Assembly (NCBI GenBank): GCA_951813255.1
Contig: OX638353.1
Coordinates: forward strand, 2,281,472-2,345,471
Length of the DNA: 64,000 nt
Source: an uncultured Dehalococcoidia bacterium
Lineage (GTDB): Bacteria; Chloroflexota; Dehalococcoidia; Lucifugimonadales; JAAXIE01
Direction of reading: 5' to 3'
Positions within the stretch are counted from its first letter, which is position 1; every line of letters begins with the position of its first letter. Below, in pieces: positions 60,978-64,000 of this stretch. A program made the translations under genes and the position numbers. The notes under the pieces were generated by a model, which worked only from the letters and a program-made list of their open reading frames with translations, did no database searches and was not told the DNA's origin.

Positions 60978-61694
60978 TTACAGCCCTTCTTTTAGCGCAA
61001 CGAGCGCTCCCAAGTCAAGCTTTACGCCTGGTCCCATGCTGGTAGTGAGGTAGGCGCTGCGAAGGTAAGCGCCCTTCACGCCCTCTGGCCGAGCCCGCTG
61101 GATGGAGTCGACCAGCGAGGACAGGTTTTCAAGCAAGTGTTGCTGGGAGAAGCTCACCTTCCCTACGGGACAGTGGATGATGGCCGTACGGTCTGTACGG
61201 AACTCCAGACGCCCCTTCTTGGCCTCATCGATGACCCGCCCTAGGTCACGTGGCTGCACCATGGTGCCGGTTCTGGGGTTCGGCATCAGGCCACGGCGTC
61301 CCAGCACCCGGCCCAAGCGCCCTATTTTACTCATGATGTCGGGCACCGCCAGCCCTACGTCGAACTCGACCCAGCCATCCTCAATCTGCTTGATCAGATC
61401 GTCGTCGCCCACATAGTCAGCCCCAGCTTGCCGGGCCATATCAGCCGCCTCGCCTTGCGCGAAGACCAGTACCCGCTGGGGTTTTCCCAGCCCGTGGGGG
61501 AGCACGGTAACAGAACGCACCTGCTGGTCGGCGTGTCGCACATCGGCGCCTGTCTTAAGATGCAATTCCACCGTTTCGTCGAACTTGATCGAGCTCTCTT
61601 CGGAAAGAAGTTCCAAGGCCTCTTCAGGCGTATACTCCCGGTCCGCATCAATGCGTTCGGCGAGTTGGTTGTAGCGCTTGCTATGTTTGGGCAT
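60978..61694 (-). CDS. rplA: 50S ribosomal protein L1
   Basis: 238 residues. EALELLSEESSIKFDETVELHLKTG, RSVTVLPHGLGKPQRVLVFAQG and MPNPRTGTMVQPRDLGRVIDE are signatures. It binds 23S rRNA and its own mRNA. Stop codon of rplK lies 3 nt before the start. Confidence 0.97.
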   Translation of the reverse strand: MPKHSKRYNQLAERIDADREYTPEEALELLSEESSIKFDETVELHLKTGADVRHADQQVRSVTVLPHGLGKPQRVLVFAQGEAADMARQAGADYVGDDDLIKQIEDGWVEFDVGLAVPDIMSKIGRLGRVLGRRGLMPNPRTGTMVQPRDLGRVIDEAKKGRLEFRTDRTAIIHCPVGKVSFSQQHLLENLSSLVDSIQRARPEGVKGAYLRSAYLTTSMGPGVKLDLGALVALKEGL

Positions 61695-61697
61695 AGT

Positions 61698-62126
61698 TTA
61701 TTCCTCTGCTATATCAATGCCCATGCTGCGGGCAGTGCCTTCGATGATTTTGATAGCCCCGTCCACCGAGGCTGCGTTCAGGTCTTTCAGCTTCAACTCA
61801 GCAATACCCCGCACTGCGGACCGCGGGATGGTGGCCGCCGGAGCAAATCCCGGACGGTCGCCCCCTTTTTCCACGCCAGCCGCCTGCCTCAATAACTCCG
61901 AAGCCGGAGGGGTACGAGTGACGAAGGTGAAGGAGCGGTCTTCAAACACGGTTATGTGCACAGGGACCACCGTGCCGGACTGACTGGCAGTCTTCTCGTT
62001 GTATTCCTTGACGAAGGCCATGATGTTAACGCCGTGCTGGCCCAATGCGGGGCCGACAGGCGGGGCCGGAGTGGCCTTCCCTGCCTGCAGTTGCAGCTTA
62101 ACAATAGCCCGTACTTTCTTGGCCAT
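61698..62126 (-). CDS. rplK: 50S ribosomal protein L11
   Basis: 142 residues. [36 protein letters not shown] is the L11 N-terminus and [10 protein letters not shown] the C-terminus. It forms the GTPase-associated centre. It starts right at the nusG stop. Confidence 0.98.
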   Translation of the reverse strand: MAKKVRAIVKLQLQAGKATPAPPVGPALGQHGVNIMAFVKEYNEKTASQSGTVVPVHITVFEDRSFTFVTRTPPASELLRQAAGVEKGGDRPGFAPAATIPRSAVRGIAELKLKDLNAASVDGAIKIIEGTARSMGIDIAEE

Positions 62127-62702
62127 TTACACCTTTTCTACCTGAAGAAAGTCCAGTTCCACGGGTGTCTCCCTGCCGAAGAAGGAGACCAGCACACGCA
62201 CCTTGCCCTTGTTGGCGTCCACATCGTTTATGGTACCCATGAAATCGGCGAAGGGCCCGGCGACGATGCGCACCGATTCCCCACGCTCCAAGCCCACGTT
62301 CACCTTGGGCGGGCCTGTTTCGATCTGGCTTAAGATGCCCTCAACCTCTGAATCTGGCAACGGGAGGGGGCGAGGGCGGGGATCGCCAGGTTCTTGGGCA
62401 GAGACGAACCCGGTGACTCCCGGAGTCTCCCTCACCACGCGCCAACTTTCGTCTTCCATGCTCATCTGAACGAGCACATATCCGGGGAAGACCTTGCGGG
62501 TTTCCGGGCGGCGCTTACCGTCTTTGAGCACAACTTCCTCTTCGGACGGAACCACCACCTGGAAAATCTTATGTTGCATATCCATGCTCTGGATGCGCTG
62601 GTCCAGGTTCTTCTTCACCCGGTCTTCCTGGCCTGAATAGGCATGCAGGACGTACCAACGGACCGCGCCGTCGTCCACGTTTATATCTGACTTGGTGGTC
62701 AT
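62127..62702 (-). CDS. nusG: Transcription factor NusG
   Basis: 191 residues. WYVLHAYSGQEDRVKKNL, the RNA polymerase contact (VFPGYVLVQM, VRETPGVTGFV), and the KOW domain (GESVRIVAGPFADFMGTINDVD). It couples transcription with translation and pausing. Follows secE as usual. Confidence 0.97.
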   Translation of the reverse strand: MTTKSDINVDDGAVRWYVLHAYSGQEDRVKKNLDQRIQSMDMQHKIFQVVVPSEEEVVLKDGKRRPETRKVFPGYVLVQMSMEDESWRVVRETPGVTGFVSAQEPGDPRPRPLPLPDSEVEGILSQIETGPPKVNVGLERGESVRIVAGPFADFMGTINDVDANKGKVRVLVSFFGRETPVELDFLQVEKV

Positions 62703-62759
62703 AACGCCCCTTCCTACCGTAGCTCAACCGACCCGCAAGGTTGGATCGGCCGGAACCGG

Positions 62760-62993
62760 CTAGGAAAACAGATATCTCGTCAATGTCTGCGTGAATATGA
62801 AGTCCAGGACTCCCAAGGCAAAGCCAATAGCACCGGCAATGACAATCACAATGCCGGTGAGGCGCACCACCTCTTCACGGGTGGGCCATACGCACTTGCG
62901 CAGCTCGCCTATGGCCTCCCCGAAGAAGCGAATCACACCGCCGCGGCCAATACCGCCGCGGCGAACAAGTCCCTGAGACGTCATTCGCGCCAA
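62760..62993 (-). CDS. secE: Protein translocase subunit SecE
   Basis: 77 residues. FFGEAIGELRKCVWPTREEVVRLTGIV is the amphipathic helix and conserved WPTREE motif; one C-terminal membrane segment follows. Part of SecYEG. Confidence 0.95.
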   Translation of the reverse strand: MARMTSQGLVRRGGIGRGGVIRFFGEAIGELRKCVWPTREEVVRLTGIVIVIAGAIGFALGVLDFIFTQTLTRYLFS

Positions 62994-62997
62994 GACG

Positions 62998-63168
62998 CTA
63001 CCGCATTTCCCTGTGGGATGTGTGACTGCGACAGCGAGAGCAGAACTTCCTCAACTCTACGCGCTGAGGGTCGTTACGCCTGTTCTTCTCGCTGATGTAG
63101 TTCCGCTCCCTACAGGTGGTGCAGGCCATGGTCACTACTATCCTGGCTTCATTGCTTCTCTTTGCCAT
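62998..63168 (-). CDS. rpmG: 50S ribosomal protein L33
   Basis: A 56-residue frame, ATG 63168 to TAG 62998. The peptide starts [19 protein letters not shown] and has two CxxC pairs (CTTC, CSRC) around [27 protein letters not shown] sequence, the zinc-binding L33 form. It lies between tuf and secE, its usual site, with 1 and 4 nt gaps. Confidence 0.96.
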   Translation of the reverse strand: MAKRSNEARIVVTMACTTCRERNYISEKNRRNDPQRVELRKFCSRCRSHTSHREMR

Positions 63169-63169
63169 A

Positions 63170-64000
63170 CTAGTCCAACACCTCCGTAATTACGCCGGAG
63201 CCCACGGTGCGCCCGCCCTCGCGGATGGCAAACCGCATCTGCTCCTCCAACGCGGTGGCGGAGATCAACTCGATATCCATGTCGATGTTATCGCCGGGCA
63301 TCACCATCTCCACGCCATCCGGGAGGGCGCAACTACCGGTGATGTCGGACGTGCGAATGTAGAACTGGGGCTTGTAACCGGTGAAGAAGGGGGTATGCCG
63401 ACCGCCCTCGTCCCGGGACAGTACGTACACCCTGGCCTTGGCCTTCTGGTGGGCTGCAATTGTGCCCGCCTTGGCCAAAACCTCGCCTCGCTCCACCTGG
63501 TCGCGGTCCACACCACGCAGGAGCACGCCCACTGCGTCTCCCGCTTCGGTGGTATCCAGCGTCTTGTGGAACATCTCCAAGCCGGTGGCAACGGTCTTGC
63601 GGGTCTCGCCGAATCCGACGATCTCCACATCTTCACCCGTCTTCAAGGTGCCTCGCTCCACCCGGCCGGTAACGACGGTGCCGCGGCCCTTGATGCCGAA
63701 CACGTCCTCGATGGGCATGAGGAAGGGGCGGTCGGTGATGCGCGGTGGCACCGGGATGTAGTCATCCATGGCGTCGGTCAGCTCGAGAATCTTGCCGCAC
63801 CACTCGCACTCACGCTTGCCACAACCGCAGTCCAAGGCCTTGAGACCGCTGACACGGACGATGGGCGTGTCGTCGCCTGGGAACTCGTAGCGGTTGAGAA
63901 GGTCGCGGACCTCAAGCTCCACCAAGTCGAGCAGTTCGTCGTCGTCCATGGCATCGACCTTGTTGAGGGCCACCATGATGCGGGGCACTTCCACCTGACG
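63170..64000 (-). CDS. tuf: Elongation factor Tu, C-terminal part (5' end outside window)
   Basis: About 277 residues of the ~400-residue protein. [24 protein letters not shown] continues the GTPase domain (NKVD box). It then has [14 protein letters not shown], a Cys-rich insert typical of Chloroflexota EF-Tu and likely to bind zinc. Domains 2 and 3 follow ([30 protein letters not shown]). It carries aminoacyl-tRNA to the ribosome. Confidence 0.96.
   Translation of the reverse strand, partial: RQVEVPRIMVALNKVDAMDDDELLDLVELEVRDLLNRYEFPGDDTPIVRVSGLKALDCGCGKRECEWCGKILELTDAMDDYIPVPPRITDRPFLMPIEDVFGIKGRGTVVTGRVERGTLKTGEDVEIVGFGETRKTVATGLEMFHKTLDTTEAGDAVGVLLRGVDRDQVERGEVLAKAGTIAAHQKAKARVYVLSRDEGGRHTPFFTGYKPQFYIRTSDITGSCALPDGVEMVMPGDNIDMDIELISATALEEQMRFAIREGGRTVGSGVITEVLD

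Overview
The window is about 64 kb of a GC-rich bacterial chromosome, dense in housekeeping genes. It fits a member of the Chloroflexota (Dehalococcoidia/SAR202-like). The signs are an EF-Tu with a Cys-rich insert ([11 protein letters not shown]), an AccD-AccA fusion, a DUF177-rpmF-fabD-nusB-acpP cluster, a nickel superoxide dismutase and an acetyl-CoA/methylmalonyl-CoA gene set. No rRNA, CRISPR array, prophage or intact insertion sequence was seen. The taxonomic call is an inference from gene content.

Layout. 0-1.3 kb: acyl-CoA dehydrogenase (cut by the window edge), methylmalonyl-CoA epimerase and the B12-binding mutase subunit. 1.35-10.5 kb: DUF177, L32, FabD, NusB, acyl carrier protein (starting at a rare ATC codon), uracil-DNA glycosylase, RNase J, FtsK and a fused acetyl-CoA carboxyltransferase. 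10.6-14 kb, minus strand: Mrp-type ATPase with a DUF59 partner, and UvrB. 14-15.75 kb is gene-poor: a dispersed repeat, a palindrome, one 49-residue zinc-type protein, decayed reading frames and an initiator tRNA. 15.75-21.5 kb, minus strand: ruvA-ruvC-yebC, rimM-khpA-rpsP and a response regulator/histidine kinase pair. 21.7-27.2 kb: pheST, moeA and a coupled Cys-containing protein. 27.2-31.3 kb: an ABC-2 exporter, a dehydrogenase, a scramblase-like protein and a cupin. 31.5-36.7 kb: PIN/TRAM protein, ispD-ispF-cysS and a FAD-linked oxidase. 36.7-42.1 kb, minus strand: an AT-richer orphan gene, two E1 dehydrogenase subunits, a SAM hydrolase, SecG and GatB. 42.3-45.3 kb: hemC-hemD-hemB.

45.3-47.8 kb is the most unusual stretch. 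It holds an S26-type peptidase, a BrnT/BrnA toxin-antitoxin pair with a promoter that implies a leaderless message, and a promoter followed by a terminator/antiterminator-like leader in front of a reading frame built on an exact 156-bp tandem repeat. Nickel superoxide dismutase follows with its own promoter. The S26 peptidase is a plausible maturation protease for the dismutase.

47.9-51.7 kb is a DUF1800-DUF1501-NHL operon closed by a strong terminator. 51.9-59.2 kb carries RadC, a secreted metallopeptidase-like protein, a peptide ABC transporter and an S41 protease. 59.3-64 kb, minus strand, is the EF-Tu-L33-SecE-NusG-L11-L1-[L10 leader]-L10-L7/L12 cluster, read right to left and cut in EF-Tu by the window end.

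Promoters of the TTGACA/TATAAT type can be read before many operons, several with 18-19 bp spacers, and a few lie so close to the start codon that leaderless or nearly leaderless messages are likely.
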